A stretch of 64,000 nucleotides of DNA from Chrysoperla carnea (GCF_905475395.1 NC_058339.1:44215172-44279171), one strand, 5' to 3'. Positions 38,248 through 52,405 are shown, counted from the stretch's first letter. A program made the numbers and translations. The notes: generated by a model not told the origin, from the sequence alone.

Positions 38248-41200
38248 TCACAGATTAATCGGCTGAGCTTGTTGTGATGCTGTATTTTCTAAACGATGTT
38301 GTAAATTATTTTCCGTATTTGCACATGAAAAATTCATATCTCTTGTTTCATTATTACAGTACGATGAATTGTTATCGACTGCACTCATTCGAGCGATTAC
38401 ATGCTCCAACGTTTTATCAATGGCACGTAATCGTTTTTCTAAATTTGTAGTTCCAAGAATTCCAACCTAGAAAATAAAACATATAATTAATTATCATGAT
38501 ATGAATAATTTCATTTGTAATTTTTATATTGATAGTAGGATTGATTTAAACGGATTTAACTTAAAGTCAACTTGAAAAATTTAGATGATTTTGTAAAATT
38601 CTATATTAATTAAGCGATAACTGTAACATTGTCCCAAGGCTTAAAATTTCAATCACCAGGAGATGTCATCGTGAGTGATATGAGTTTTTAATTTGTAATC
38701 TAGGATATTTTTACTTAAAATAGAGTTAAAATTATTTAAAAATATGTGAGAAAGGGTAAAAACAAACAATTGACTGAGTTTATTGTTGAAATACCATGCA
38801 TTTTACGTCATGTAAGTAAAGAAAGATAGCCACTCTTAGATAGCCAAACATACATAGACATCACACACACATAACTGATATTCCCATATAATACATACTA
38901 TACAATTTGCGTCTAATTTGCGCTCTCACGGATAAACAGTGATGTTTACGAAAAAATGTTTCAAACAAAAGTTGTTTATTGCCTTATAAGAAATATTTTT
39001 TACATTTTAACTTTTGTTATATCTGTAACGGTTTACAAGATGGGTTCTATGGACCCAAGATCCAATTGATTTTATGTCCTGAGCACGCTATAAAAATTTC
39101 AGCTTGATATCTTTTTTCGTTTTTGAGTTATCGTGTCGACAGACAGACGAACAGACAACCGAAAATGGACTATTTAGGTGATTTTATGAACACCTATACA
39201 AAAATTTTGTTCGTAGCATCAATATTTTTAAGCGTTACAAACTTGCGACTAAACTTAGTATACCTTGATATATTTCATAAATAAATAGTATAAAAAATGT
39301 AGTTTTGGAGGACCTACTATCAAATTTAATAAGGTTAAAGATGTTGATACTCACTTGCAATTGTAATCCAAAAGGTAATATGGCCATTAACCACCAAGTC
39401 CATGTAGGACCATCAGGTAATCTATGCCAATTAAATTCAGGTTCAGGCATGGCACCAAATGAATGTTCAACTTCTGATTGAATATTTAAACTTAAAGAAT
39501 TTACCCACACTTTTGCTTTGTAATAAATTTGATCATGAATTTGTTTTAACAATGGCAATTGAGAATTTGATATTGGCGTATCTTGTATATATTGGACAGA
39601 CGCGGTGTGATATCCGTCCTAGAAAAAAAAAATCCAATTTAATATAATTTTCATTATGAATTAAATAGAAAATTTTACCTTTTCTCCAGATTCAATAAGG
39701 CGGAATCGTTTAACACCAATAGTTGTTAAAATGGTACATCCATCTTGTAATCTTACAGCATCTTTTATTTCTAACATTGTTCCATATTTAGCAAACGGTT
39801 CGTTGGGATTAACACTTGGTGCTGCCATTGCAAATCTTCGATTTTGGGATTGTAAGCATCTCCGTGCTAATAATCGATATCTTGGTTCATAAACAAATAA
39901 AGGGCATGCAATACCAGGAAAAGCTGTGGTGCAGACAAAAACTGGAACCTATTAATACAAATGGTAGTATTAGTAAAAATATGTCGATCTTTATTTTTCG
40001 GAAAAAAAGATAATTACCTGAGAGTCTATGCTATCAATTTCTTGTTGACGAACTCTTAATCTTTCATTATATTCAGCTGGTATCACAAGTCGAAGTAATC
40101 GTTCTATGACAACCGTAGAGCCCCTTGACAAATCAGCTCTAGATATTGGAGTTACACATAAGGGGCATGAATTACCATAATCCAAAACACGTTCTAAACA
40201 CTCTCTACAAAAAGTGTGCCCACATACTGTTGTCACAGGTTCTAATAAACATCGACTACATAATACACAATCTAATTCTACCGTAGATATTAATCGGGAG
40301 GCATTATTTGGCGGTATTCCTGAAAGTAAAAGGAATCGTTTTATTAATTATGGGAATATTATTCCTATAAACATTTGTTTAAGGAATAAAGTGCATGGTT
40401 ATTAAAGTATGTGAAAATTATTCCTACATTTATGTAAATTAATGATCGGGGATTCCAAAAGTATAGCCATGTTAGTACTCTTTCAATTTCAATGTTTCAA
40501 AATTATAGTTTTTTTCCCGAAATTATTAAATTATTGTTAATAAAAATAATTGTGAAAATAACTGTGAAAAAAACTAAAAAAATAACTTCTATTAGTAAGA
40601 GTTTAGAAGTTATCATAATAAACAAATATATAAGAAGATACATGCGTTTTTTTTTACGGAAAACAGAGAGACACGAAATTTTAATTTAAAGCCATGGTAA
40701 TTTTGGAGAGGTGAAGGATCAAGAATCATCATTGGAGATTTGATTAAAAATGATAGACAAAATAATATAAAAAGACGGCTAAGAAAATGATTTAAAACGG
40801 ATTCAATGCAAAAGTTTGAGTCCATTTTGCAAGCTGTTTTCTCACTGTTTTCCGTTAAAACTCGTATGTAGGCTTCAGTATAGAAATGTTCTTATGTTTG
40901 CTTCAGAACTACTAATAAAACCATGATTTTTAGTTTTTAATTCTAAAAATTGTTCTGTACTATTTAATTACTTTGAAAATTTATTGTGATTTCCATTGCC
41001 ACCACCAAATTTCTAATTTCAGCTTGATGATTAAAATTATGATATGAGATATGACCATTAGAATGCGTGAATGTCGACTTCTTAGGCTTGTTTACAAATA
41101 TACAAATCAATTTAATTTGTATTTTTTCAAAGTTTCAAATTAATATGATCGTTAAAATTGGGTGGATATCGACTTCTTAGATTGGTTTAACGTATTAAGT

Positions 41201-43182
41201 CCACGTTGGTTCTCTTTAGGGTTTAGGTGGATGCTTTTTCACCAATTTATTATGTGAGGTATCTTCGAAAACCATAGTCAGAATGTCAGATCTTTTGGAA
41301 AAACAAAAAAAATATCGAAAAAATTGTATGGTATCTATTTAAAAAAATTATTATTTTATAAGAAATGTGGGCAGAAGAGTGAACAAAAATTTCAGTAAAC
41401 CATTTTCAAATTTCAGAAGATTTTGGGATACTTCACATAGTTTCACATTATGTGTTAAAAGTATGAAAGTGAAAATGCATATGTAAATTTATGAAATAAA
41501 AACAAATTGCTAAAATACATCTTAAAACAAATTACTTACGTCTAACACATTCTAATTCACGAACAATTCTCTCAACAAGTTTTCGTAGGTCAGTAGAATT
41601 TGAAATGCCTTGCATAAAATCTTCATCTCCACTAGATGCTTCATCTGAATCACTTGCAACTGGTACATGATTTCGGTTATCTATTCGGGTACATGGAAAC
41701 ACACCCGAAGCAGAATAACGTGCTCGTAGTGAACGTTTTGCAGACAGTAAATTATTTAGTACCTTTAATGAAAATCAATATTGTTATTACATTGTTCTTA
41801 AAAAATTTAAATCTATTTTTATTATACGAAACTAATTAGTTAATTATTTAAGAATGTTATTTATTAATTTAATGTTGGTTTATGATTTTTATTGATAAGT
41901 TAATAATAGGTAAATACTAATTGATTTGAATCAATTGTCAATAATTTAATAACGAAAAATGCATACGTGCATTGAAACACGACTCAATTTTATTTTCATT
42001 TACAATTTGTTTTGTGAATTCTAGGAACTCTTAATCTTTTAAAATTTATTGCAATAATATCAACTTGATACAATACTTGTAATTTTATATAATTAATAAT
42101 TCAGAGCTAACAATTAAAGCTAGTTCAGAGAAGATACAAACTTCAAAAAGGAAAATTTTCTTACTGGAAAACTTAAATTATTTGACAAAAACTAGAAAAA
42201 TATCCATTATATATGAATTGGGGATAAAATAACATTTTTATAAGATATAAAACTGACATTATTACTAAATGTCAATTTGTTAACATTTCTTATGTAATCA
42301 ATATTTAAATTCAAATTAATTGCAAATTAAATGCAAAAATAATAAAATGTACACTAATTCAAAATTGATATGTATATTTATCATTTGATTACAAAAGACG
42401 TAGCCCTTAGGCAATATTAGCTGCTATTCAGCACGTGGCTTTATTATCATGAGAATTACTCGGAAAAATTCTGTGTCATGCGCCACTTTTCTTATAGCCA
42501 CTGGACAATTTTTATATTAGTTGAAAGTAAGTATTTAAAAAAATAGTTTTTTGTCCTAATAAAATGAACCGCTTTCGGCACCTTCAAAAATGCAGTTTTT
42601 GAGGTCACGGTACATAAACTCAATATTTTTGCATGACAAAATGATTTTATTACCTACTTATATAATAAAAAAAAATCGGATGTTCAAAAATTGCTACCTT
42701 GCCGCTACCTTATAAAATCGGCGCCCGTAAAAGAAAATGGTGACTGATAATCAATTTTTTCGAATAATAAATAATGCGTCATTCTAGTGATGATGAAATC
42801 ACATATGAACCATTTTTTAATCGCTAATGCGTTGTAACAAATAAGTACCCTTTCGAATGGTGTCTAACAAAGATTAATTTTATTTGACTTTTGGTAACTC
42901 GATATTTTGTGTTTCTACGTGAGATTAGTATTTTCGTTATTTTAATGAATTAATAATTTGTAATGCAGTAAGTTTTAAGCACGTTAGAATTAAATAAATC
43001 ATATTATATTACCTTTTCTACAACTTGACGGAAAGATCGATTTTGAGATTCATAAATTGTGGCCAAACAGAATGCGGCAATACTTTCTTCGAGATGTACT
43101 TTTGCTCGTCGTCTATATGCTTTACTCCATCTCCGTCGAAGTTTTATGTTGTCAGTATTTGGAGGTGCAGTCAATGATAACT
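38248..43182 (-). CDS. LONRF-type RING and LON-domain protein, 5' end not found
   Basis: A probable E3 ubiquitin ligase. Six exons in transcript order: 43013-43182, 41540-41762, 40018-40319, 39679-39948, 39355-39618, 38248-38466, all with GT-AG junctions and matching phases, give 481 residues. The first begins with an acceptor and two bases of a split codon, so at least one coding exon is missing upstream. Numbering from the first whole residue, a basic helical stretch (KLRRRWSKAYRRRAKVHLEE) comes first, then an acidic Ser/Asp patch near 95-107, then a C3HC4 RING with C148, C151, C163, H165, C168, C171, C182 and C185. The LON substrate-binding-like domain runs from about 232 (FPGIACPLFVYEPRYRLLAR) to about 410 (WTWWLMAILPFGLQLQ). 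RING followed by LON without the AAA and protease parts defines LONRF proteins. The extra RING and TPR repeats of vertebrate members are not visible and may lie in the missing part. Confidence 0.88.
38758..39285 (-). repeat. Interspersed repeat family A, copy 4, in a LONRF-like intron
   Basis: The inverted counterpart of 1400-1822; both ends correspond. It includes GTTATCGTGTCGACAGACAG and ATGGACTATTTAGGTGATTT. It lies in the last intron (38467-39354) of the LONRF-like gene. Internal gaps make it about 100 bases longer than copy 1. Confidence 0.75.
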
Positions 43183-44984
43183 CTGTAACAATAAAAGTAT
43201 TACAATTATTATTTGAAAATAAGCCAAAATTGATTTTTCAATGCGAAATCAAATTATATAACGAAACTGTATTTTTCTAAATTATGAATTATTTTTTAAA
43301 ATGAAAAACAAAAACAGATTTTAATGAATAAGTTTTATGGTGTAATAAGTGAAAATACGTGTTACTTATTTCACTAATCACGCCATATTTTCGTAATTGT
43401 TTTGGCATTTAAATATACAACAAATTAATTTTGAAATAAAGGTGAATCAAAAGTCATTATATATCCTTTATGTTAAAATAAGTTTACTGAAAACTTCAAA
43501 TGACTTGAACTAATTTTTCTTGGGATAACTTAGAAATAATATACTAAAAAATAGGGTACAATCATATAATGTACAAAATCCATCGATGTCTCAGCCCATC
43601 TTTGAACAATCTTATTCGTGAAATTGAATGGTGTGGCGCAGTTTGTTATAAAATATGTTAGAGTGTCTAACCAGCCTGCGCGTGCACATTCCAATACAAT
43701 TAGAATGTTTAATAATATTACGACTTTTAAATCACATCTACATTACTATAAAATAAATTATATTAATATTAGAAAACGAAATGATTTAATAATATTATTT
43801 GATTTAAATTATACAAAAAAATACTTCTTAATTTAATTGAAGTTTTTTATGATCTAGTTGATTAAAATTTTCGAAGTTTCGGTTAATTTGAATCATTTTC
43901 TAAATTTTTTGTTTAGGTATATTTATTTTATTGTATGTAAACATTCCTTTAGTTTTCAAGTCAAAAAAAGAAAAATTTGAAAACATTTCGTTCATTTCAT
44001 TATTGACGGGTTGTATTAAAATAATAAAATTTTAAATTTATGGCGTTTTATCAAAAACTTCATCTTATAATTGAGAATAACATGTTTGACAAGACCATTA
44101 ATGACTAAAAACTGAACATTAATATCGTGTAATTTATTTTTTTTTTTTACTTTTTTAAATTAAATTAAATTTTATATAAAAACTTATATAAAAACACAAA
44201 TTAGGATTTGTGTCTACAGACAAGCAATGAAATTCCTTTATAGTAGACCGTAAGGTAATAGCAGATTATGGTTCTTCATTTTCTTACGTCTGCCTCGGAG
44301 TAGACTGAAAAATATTTTCGTGCTGACTTAAATGAGAGAAAATTTCAAGTGATATGAATGAGGAACATATCGAATTAATTGACCACTTGCAGATCCTGTG
44401 TCAATATTTTTTGTTAACTCACGGAGTCTCTTTTTTCAATTTTAATTAGCAGCAATTTTTAGTCCAAAATTCAATTTGTGTTTTGGCTAATTTGAGACTC
44501 TATTAACTGTCGTTTTCCGATGCCAGAGCAAGATCCTACGATAAAATTCATTAATTCCGTGACCATAACAAAATATTATATCTAGATAGGCAGGTAAATA
44601 GGTTGGAGGGCTGGTTCGGCAACTCCGCCACTTACTCGGAAACAGCAAGCTCGTTGTGTTTTACGATCATTTTCGATTACTTCAGGCGATTATTTCATAG
44701 AGATTTGATGCTTAAACATTGAACATGATATTTCTTAATATTACACATTTAACAATACAAATATACTTAATTGTCTTGTGCAGTCGCCCCTATATTATAA
44801 GAATTTGTATGTTCATATACACATTATTAATCATAATTTCCTTATTGTTTAAGTAACACACCTAAAAATATTATATAATTAATAAATATAACCTTGGTAA
44901 CAAATAAATACACCTCCTATTTTCAAACAGAATATTCATTTGTTTTAAAACCTACAGATAACACACTTTTTACTAGTGAAAAAA

Positions 44985-45175
44985 TTTAAATACGGTTTTT
45001 TCGTTGAAGCTCTCTCCAAACTTAATCGATTTTCATGAAACATAGCTAAGAACACTCTCCATTAAATTATCTTTCAAGTAAGAAAACCTTAATCGTTCCA
45101 TCCGTTTTGGAGCTATGATGCCACAGGCAGACACATATAGTACTAGTTTTTTGGTAGTTTTTTAGAAGCTTTGGA
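44985..45175 (-). repeat. Interspersed repeat family C, copy 2
   Basis: Inverse of 170-470: GAACACTCTCCATTAAATT, then AACCTTAATCG, CATCCGTTTTGG and GATGCCACAGGCAGACA. Confidence 0.65.
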
Positions 45176-45194
45176 AATAAGTGTTAAACAATAC

Positions 45195-45475
45195 GGCAGT
45201 TGCCTGATGTAGAATTTGCCATATTACACATACAAATGTAAAACTAGACTGATACCATGACAAAATTTGAAAGTAAATTCAAATTGATTGAAAAACAAAG
45301 AAGTTTTAAGCATTCAAAGATTGTTGATCATCTCTTTTTAGCAAAACAAAGTTTTATATGTATTTTATATGTGTCTCTATGGTGATATCGGACAATGACG
45401 TCACTAATCAATATCTTCCTCTTTGTTTAATAAGAATTTTAAACGTTCACATTTTGCGGGCTTTTCATTTAAGTA
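45195..45475 (+). repeat. Interspersed repeat family B, copy 3
   Basis: High similarity to 34400-34705, with an extra AATGACGTCACTAATC block after GATATCGGAC that is also hinted at by AATGACGTAAC in the intron-1 copy near 4930. Confidence 0.75.
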
Positions 45476-46870
45476 ATGATCCTTAATTTTCATTATTAAT
45501 AGGACCAAAGCGTGTGTTTACCGACACATGTTTTTCATACTAATTCGTAAGTTTTGATAAATCCTATTTATTATCCCGTTGTGCAATGACAATTTATTCC
45601 CCAACTGAGAGTACCGTGTTATTGTTAAGCGACTTAATACTTATTTTCTAATAATTTAAATCATGTTGAAAAATAATTTGATATTGAAATAGTAGTAATT
45701 TTATTTTATTTATAATTTTATTTATTAATCAACACGATCGTCAGTCAACTGTGAAAAGTTATTTTTAAGTTACATAATAAAACGTGTTATCTATCATCAC
45801 GTGAATAATAACAAGAAGCAATTTTTGTTATTTTTCATTTTGTTAATAATTATTAACTAAATGTTGTAGAAAAAACTTTTTTAATTTGAATATTTCTATT
45901 AGCAAGTTATACGTTTTTGGGGTTTAATCCTTCGAGTGTATCTTCTAAGATTATTCACGTGTACGTTCGAAACTTTTAATATATAATTTTAAAATGCATA
46001 GTTAAGTTTTCGAAAATCATCACCAGCTCTCCCTTTTATAGTCGAAACCATTTAGAAACTACTAAAATATTAAGAAACCTTTAAATTTTCATTAAACGGA
46101 AATGGATCCGCTCGATTAAATAGGAAATTGGCCTTCTGTGATACTTTTTTAAACCGCTCAAAAAATGTTACTTAAATTTTGTGGTCGTTAAAAAAACCTA
46201 AATATGCATCCTGTAAACCACGCAACAAAATCGCGATCACTTAGTATTTTCATTAGACTCAAATTGTGATTATTATATACTTTATACTTCATTAAAGAAA
46301 ATTTGTTGATAATGTTTTTTAATGCGCAGTTTTGTATAAAAGCATAGATTTGTTGTTTTTTTTTTCAAGTCATTATAAAATTCTAAATTTTGGCATTAAA
46401 TAACCAACGTGTTGCAAATATTTTAAAAATATGATATTGTGTAACACCACAAAATATCAAACAAATAATTATAATCACAGTAAATACGAAATGATTATTG
46501 CACAAGATTGGACTTCGAATTGTACACAATACATGTACAATATATAATCGGCTTTATAATTATTTTAGTCTGAATATTGTTATTATAAGTTTATGTAACT
46601 CCAAGTAATAAGTATCATAAATTATATTTCAAGGAGATACTCTGATACAAAATATAATATTCTTGTTGTCATAAAGACGACACACCAGTCTTACTTACGT
46701 TTTATATTTAAATTAAATGTCTTTCATGTAATCATTTGCTTTCTGGTAGAAAGTTATTGTATGCTTTTTAAAAAATCGAAACAAAAGTTAAAATTTAATT
46801 GAGTATGCAAAATAACACCATAACACTATCAAGGATAAAAGCGTCATTTGCATTTTAAAATACATCCCCA

Positions 46871-47300
46871 TATATTATAAATGTGAAAGTAAGGATGTTT
46901 GTTTGTTTGTTTGTTACGATTTCACGCAAAAACTAGGGAATGGATTTGAATGAAACTGCACAAAAATATAGCTCATACGTCAGAATAACACATGAGCTAT
47001 AATTAATAGATATATATTTAAATAAAAGGGTCAGAAAATGACATTCATCCTGAAAAACTCACAGTTCCTATGGGATAACACACAGAAACCGTATTTTTTA
47101 AAGGATTTTGTAAAAGTTCGTGAAATAAATTTTTAGCGGATTTTTCTCAAAAAAGCTTGATTAATTTACACCGTAACGATAAAAACTCTCAATAGTTATG
47201 CATATGTATAGAATATATGCCGTTTAAAATCTATCATTTGGTACATTAATCTTAAAATAAAACATGATACATTAATCTTAAATTTAATTCTGTAGCATTT
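46871..47300 (+). repeat. Dispersed arthropod-type repeat (GTTTGTTTGTTACGATTTCACGC)
   Basis: GATGTTTGTTTGTTTGTTTG, TTACGATTTCACGC, GGATTTGAATGAAACTG and CCTATGGGATAACACA appear in the order I recall from a very common arthropod dispersed repeat, sometimes classed as a non-autonomous Helitron. The ends are not defined. Confidence 0.4.
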
Positions 47301-47706
47301 TTACGTAAAACGACGGCCATTGCGCTTTTTCTTAAATAGAATTAGTACCTTAAGCACTGCTACGGCATATCCGAAGACGCATACATATACAGTATGACAC
47401 TTGAGAAAATTATTATTATGATTAATCAAAAATATAAGTTTTAGAACATTTACTCAATAAAAAAATTATGGATCTTGCTTCTTTAAGTTATATCTATGTT
47501 GTTTTACAGCATAATAAATTAATGATATTGGAATAATTAGACGAGATAAACTTACATGACAATTAAAACGTAATTTAATTTACACAACATTTGAGTTAAG
47601 GTATTATTTTACAAAAAGGTAAAAATTTCATTCATGATAAGGTTGTTAGTACCTACGTAGATGTAATAAAAATAATTGAATCAAAAATTATGAGTTAAGA
47701 GCCAAA

Positions 47707-48156
47707 CAAAAAAAATTACTTGAATTTATTAAAGCTGATTTGAGGATTGGTTACAGTAGTTGTGTACACACACATACTAGGAGTCAAGTAGATGCTTTCG
47801 AAAAGGTTTTGTTTTCCGAGTTATTGAAATAAATTTACTAAAGCTGAAAATTGTTATACAGATTGTATATTGCATATAAATAAATAACAGTTATGACTGT
47901 CAGTCAGTTAAATGTTAGGGCAGGGCCCCTTTGCCCTAACATTTAACTGTTTGACTGTCATAATTGTTGCAATATACAATATGTATAACAATTTTCAACT
48001 TTAGTAAATTCATTTAAATACCACGGAAATCATATCCGTTTCGATAGCATATATCTTACCCCTGTTCTATCGTTCGTTTGAGTGACTATATACTATAGTC
48101 TATACTATAACCAATCCTCAAATGATCAGCTTTAGTAAATTCAAAGAATTTTTGTT
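47707..48156. mobile_element. Foldback element forming a 450-base imperfect hairpin
   Basis: The outer arms TTACTTGAATTTATTAAAGC and GCTTTAGTAAATTCAAAGAA mirror each other, followed inward by GAGGATTGGTTA / TAACCAATCCTC. The inner arms are near perfect: AGTTAAATGTTAGGGCA / TGCCCTAACATTTAACT around a 9-base centre, and AAAATTGTTATAC / GTATAACAATTTT. Between outer and inner blocks the arms diverge. No ORF. Likely a foldback or MITE-type transposon. Confidence 0.8.
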
Positions 48157-51100
48157 GACCTGGTTTTCCCATTATTATTATATTGAAATCAAAATAAATT
48201 CATGCCTAAAAAAAATTTGCCAGCTTTAGGTTAAATAGTAAACTTCCTTCCTTGAATATTTTGTCTATTAAAAAGTAGTTTTATTTGGTACTTAAAAAGT
48301 AATTAAATTCATACCATTTGAGGTGTTTAACAATAAACATTTCATTCATGCTTGACATGTTAGATGTAAAACTATAATTATTAGATTATTATGATGTTAA
48401 AATAATTATATATTATAGAGGGAATTATATATTTAGACTAGAAAATAAATAGATTATACACTTCTGAAAATAATACATAAAAGTCAAATTATTTTTTTGT
48501 AATACATGGAAAATTTATAATCAGAACATTTCTGTGATTTCCAACTTTACGCAGTTTTTGGGCTGTCTTACCAAGACATTTTGAAAGAGTACACAAAAAT
48601 AAAAATAGAAGTTTTTTCGCTGCGATGAAGTATTGTTTGTTACCAGTTTTCTCCTTCAAATTGTTATGACTGACATTAAAGATAAGGGTTTTTCATGCAT
48701 CGAATATAATTTCCTGGATAATGCTCTAAATTATCGAGCTCTTTTGTTTCTATAATTTTTTACGCCTGATTTACAAAAATATTATAAAAAGGCGTCGATG
48801 TTGACATTTTTGAGTACTTAGATACGTTGTTCGTACACGTTAATTTTTTCCAGGTGAGCTATTCTTCTATGTTTTAAAAGTACCAAGTCGAGTAATGTAA
48901 GCAGTGCCAAATCAGTTATCGAGTTGGCCTTAGAAAAAATGGGCTAAATTTTTTCTATTTCTTACATAAATGTCGTTGACATTTATGAATAAAATTTCCG
49001 TCTAGAAACTGATATAAATTTAAAGCATTCATTATATTATTATATGAACTGATTTGAATTATATTATACTCTTGGGTCTTGGTAATAAAGAAAAGCATTT
49101 ACAACTATTGTTATAGTATTTAAAAAAAAACGTTGAACTTGAGTTATTAACTGAACCAATAAAAGTTTCAACAAAAATAATTTATAGTTATTTATAGAAA
49201 CGTATAAGTTGCTAAAAAATCAAATTAGTTTTATTAGATCAATGAATTCTCAAAAGTACTGAGGGATATATATTTGATATATATTGATTATACTATTTTA
49301 TTACAGAAATTGTAACTCATTAAAAAATCATTGCTTTTAAAAGATGAACCACTTTGAGTATTTTTGTTTTAATAAAACAATTTTTTAAGTACATACCAAC
49401 AATTAAAAAAAAAAATCCAGCTACAGAAAATATGGAAAGAAGAATAAATTAATATAGAGACAGATCAAAATCCTGATTCTATTTGGAACGTTTTGTATTA
49501 AAAGTTGTAGTCATATATTAAACAATTTACGAGTGTGAAGGAACACCTTCGATTACAAATATTTTAATACCTTTCGAATAATTAAGAGTTTAGATTTTTC
49601 TCTATATTTCATTCTTATTTTTATCTTTTGTTAAGTTGGATTTTAATTTTTAGCTTTTACTTTATTTTTTTTTCTGTTTATTAGCCACTAAATATGAATT
49701 CCATAATGTATTGTTAGAATATGCTTTAAAACAGGCATGGGCAAACGTGGCTTAGATAAGTCCCTCAGACTTCTGTATCTAAAATACGAGTACCTAGGAC
49801 AGTGACAACCAAAAGTACGAGTAAGACAGAGAGACAACATTTGTTTTCTACCTATCTGATTACTGAGATAGGTAGAAAAGTCGTATACCCGTCTCGCTTC
49901 CTCCTCTATGAGCAATTCGGACTTGGATAAAGAGACACACAATAAAGTTTATGGTACACAATAAAGTTATAGCAATGGTGACCTCGACTTAAAATAACTC
50001 GCCCATGCCTGCTCTAAATGACCTTTCATTTGATACTAAACAAGATATTATGGGTTACAGGCGCCATATATTGTTTGTTTTACTGTTAAAATATTCAGTC
50101 TATACCAAATATTGACTCATATGTTTAATGGAAAAAGTCTTGAAACATATACTATATTAGGGTAGGTTAAGAAGTTTAGTGAATATTTTTTTGATTTCGA
50201 TTTTCGAAGATTGGACATACGACATACACTTGATAATTATTTAAAAGTGGATTTTAAAAGTTTTTAGAACTAAAATCAGAGTAAAAACAAAACAAATATA
50301 TTAAAGAAGGTATGTATGTATTTGAATTTAGTACAAAAACATTGTCTGTCTGAGAATGCACATTATATTACACATAAGTGCACCAAATACAACTACATTG
50401 TAGCGGACGTCAACAAACGTCTGCTGATGAGAATGACCTTCCGACATTGAAAATAAACATAATATTTATATGCAATGGATGATTAAGCTACTATAGCATC
50501 AATGTTCAAACTTTCATTTTGCTTTGTTCAGTATTTTAAACAAAAAATATGGTGTGATTGCCGTAAGACATGTAGATTCTAAAAGTTATGACCCCAAAGT
50601 GCCTAACTTTTTTTGGGATTTTAAACTTTTCAAATGCTTACTTTTATATCACTTTGCTACGTCTATAAGGTTAAAAATAAGCTGAAGGCTAAAATGGATT
50701 TAAATCAATCACACATAATATTATTTAAGACTTTTTGCTTAAATTCAAAAAAAGTTTTGCTATTTTGAAGTCGATTTGTTTGGCTATAAAGAAAAATTAA
50801 TAATTTTTTTTACTTCCAAAATTGCCACCCAGATTTTTCTAAACGTTACACTGTTTAAAATAATGATATTTGGTTTGATAATATTGGTGGGAGTGCAGGT
50901 CAATGCACTAGACATATGTCTCGTAAAAATTAATGTTTCCTGTGATTCCACCATTTTTATAGTTCTTTACCCGTATGGATTGATTTGAATACTGTTATTT
51001 TAATGAAATCTTTTTAATTTTATCGATCCGTTTACTGATAAATGTGAGGATCTTTGGAATCTATGCACTTCAAAGTATAAACAAGTATACTCTGATTTTA

Positions 51101-52405
51101 ACAATGAAAATTCTATTTGAAAACTTTAAATGAATTTTTAGTTAGATATTATTATAATTATAATTTTTTTAATGAAATTGTTCATTTCCTTAAAAAAAAA
51201 TAATATGTGTATTTATTAAAGATTTATTTAGCAATTTTTTTTCTAATTCTCGCATGGTTTTATTCCGTGGTTGTGTGACCGCGAATTAAAAATATATTTC
51301 ATGTTTTATTCAAATAATTTAATTTTTATGCATAAAATTTTCTATTATTATCGATTTTTTATGTTAATTTGAATCGAATTAAAAAAATTTATTTGTTTGT
51401 TTTAAATTGTGTTGTGCTAGGTTGTGGAAAATATACCTTGAAACTTCCAGCAAGTAAGGTAAACAAGAGTTTGTCAACAAGTTACGAAATAGTCCGCGAT
51501 ACCTTGATGAAGTGAAAATTCACAAGACTTTTAGAGGTTTGATAAAAGTAAGGTGACAAAATACCGACATCTTCAAAAGGGTTCGTTTCCATAATGCCAC
51601 AAGTCACAAATGCACTTGTTGATAGTGAACTAGTGACTTTTTTTTAAGTTGGTTTTATACTTGTGGGTGGTACACATTTAAAAAATAAGCTAGTGTAGCG
51701 CCGTATTCTAGTGATATTCTTCCGTACTTTAGTGATATCTCATATACAAATTGTTTAAATATAGGTTGTTGTTTTTTTGTTAGTAAAGGTTAATGGAAAA
51801 TCCATTATAATCCCTTGTTAATCACTGACATATTTGACAACTACATTATGTTTCTGATAATCAGGAACTTGATAATACATTTTTTATTTATTTTTTACAA
51901 GCAACTATGAATAAATAAATATAATAAACTGTTATTATTTTGTTTTCAATGCAAAAATAAAATATTATATGGTGGTGTAATGTAATAACAATATTCTTTG
52001 TCACATTTTCTAATGCACATTTTTAACCACGTGTTGTAATTGTTTTGCAACCGAATGATTACAATAACATAATGTGTACCCAGTATGTTATCTACTCGTG
52101 TTAGTCTAGGCGTTAATGGAACGTATATGCTAGGAAAATTGTATATGGATAAACATGTATTATTATTGGGTAAATTAATATGTCATGTACCAATCTACAC
52201 CTTAAAAAAGAACTACGAAAAACAGGCTTAAATTGAATCTCAGCATTTGCTCTCAGCATTGAGCCTCACTCTATTTTAGTGAATTAGTAATTCCATAGAC
52301 GAAACAAAATAAAAAACAATAGATAACATTTCTCTCATTCTAAAGCTTTTTTAAAGTGAAAACAAGAACAATTTCACATAGAACCCCGCAAGATAAGAAA
52401 AAAAT
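48157..52405. other. AT-rich region with no gene seen
   Basis: Apart from the hAT-type MITE at 49732-50011, nothing was recognised. A less AT-rich patch at about 51415-51640 gives short protein-like frames that stop and shift; it may be a decayed insertion. Confidence 0.4.
49732..50011. mobile_element. hAT-type miniature element, 280 bases
   Basis: Begins CAGGCATGGGCAAACG and ends CGCCCATGCCTG, an inverted pair of about 11 bases of the CAG...GGGC kind seen in many hAT elements. The 8-base flanks CTTTAAAA and CTCTAAAT agree at 6 of 8, consistent with an aged target duplication. There is no transposase; the 84-codon minus-strand frame inside does not look like a real protein. Confidence 0.65.

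Larger units (their letters stand above)
43183..46870. other. Non-coding DNA upstream of the known LONRF-like exons
   Basis: No exon with ATG and a phase-1 donor could be recognised here for the missing 5' end of the LONRF-like gene. It holds family C (about 44985-45175, inverted) and family B (about 45195-45475) copies side by side; the rest is AT-rich without clear features. Confidence 0.5.

Noticed and set aside
49688..49942. 84-codon minus-strand frame as a possible gene
   Set aside because: It crosses the left end of the hAT-type MITE and has no family resemblance; the frame is best explained by the GC-richer element.
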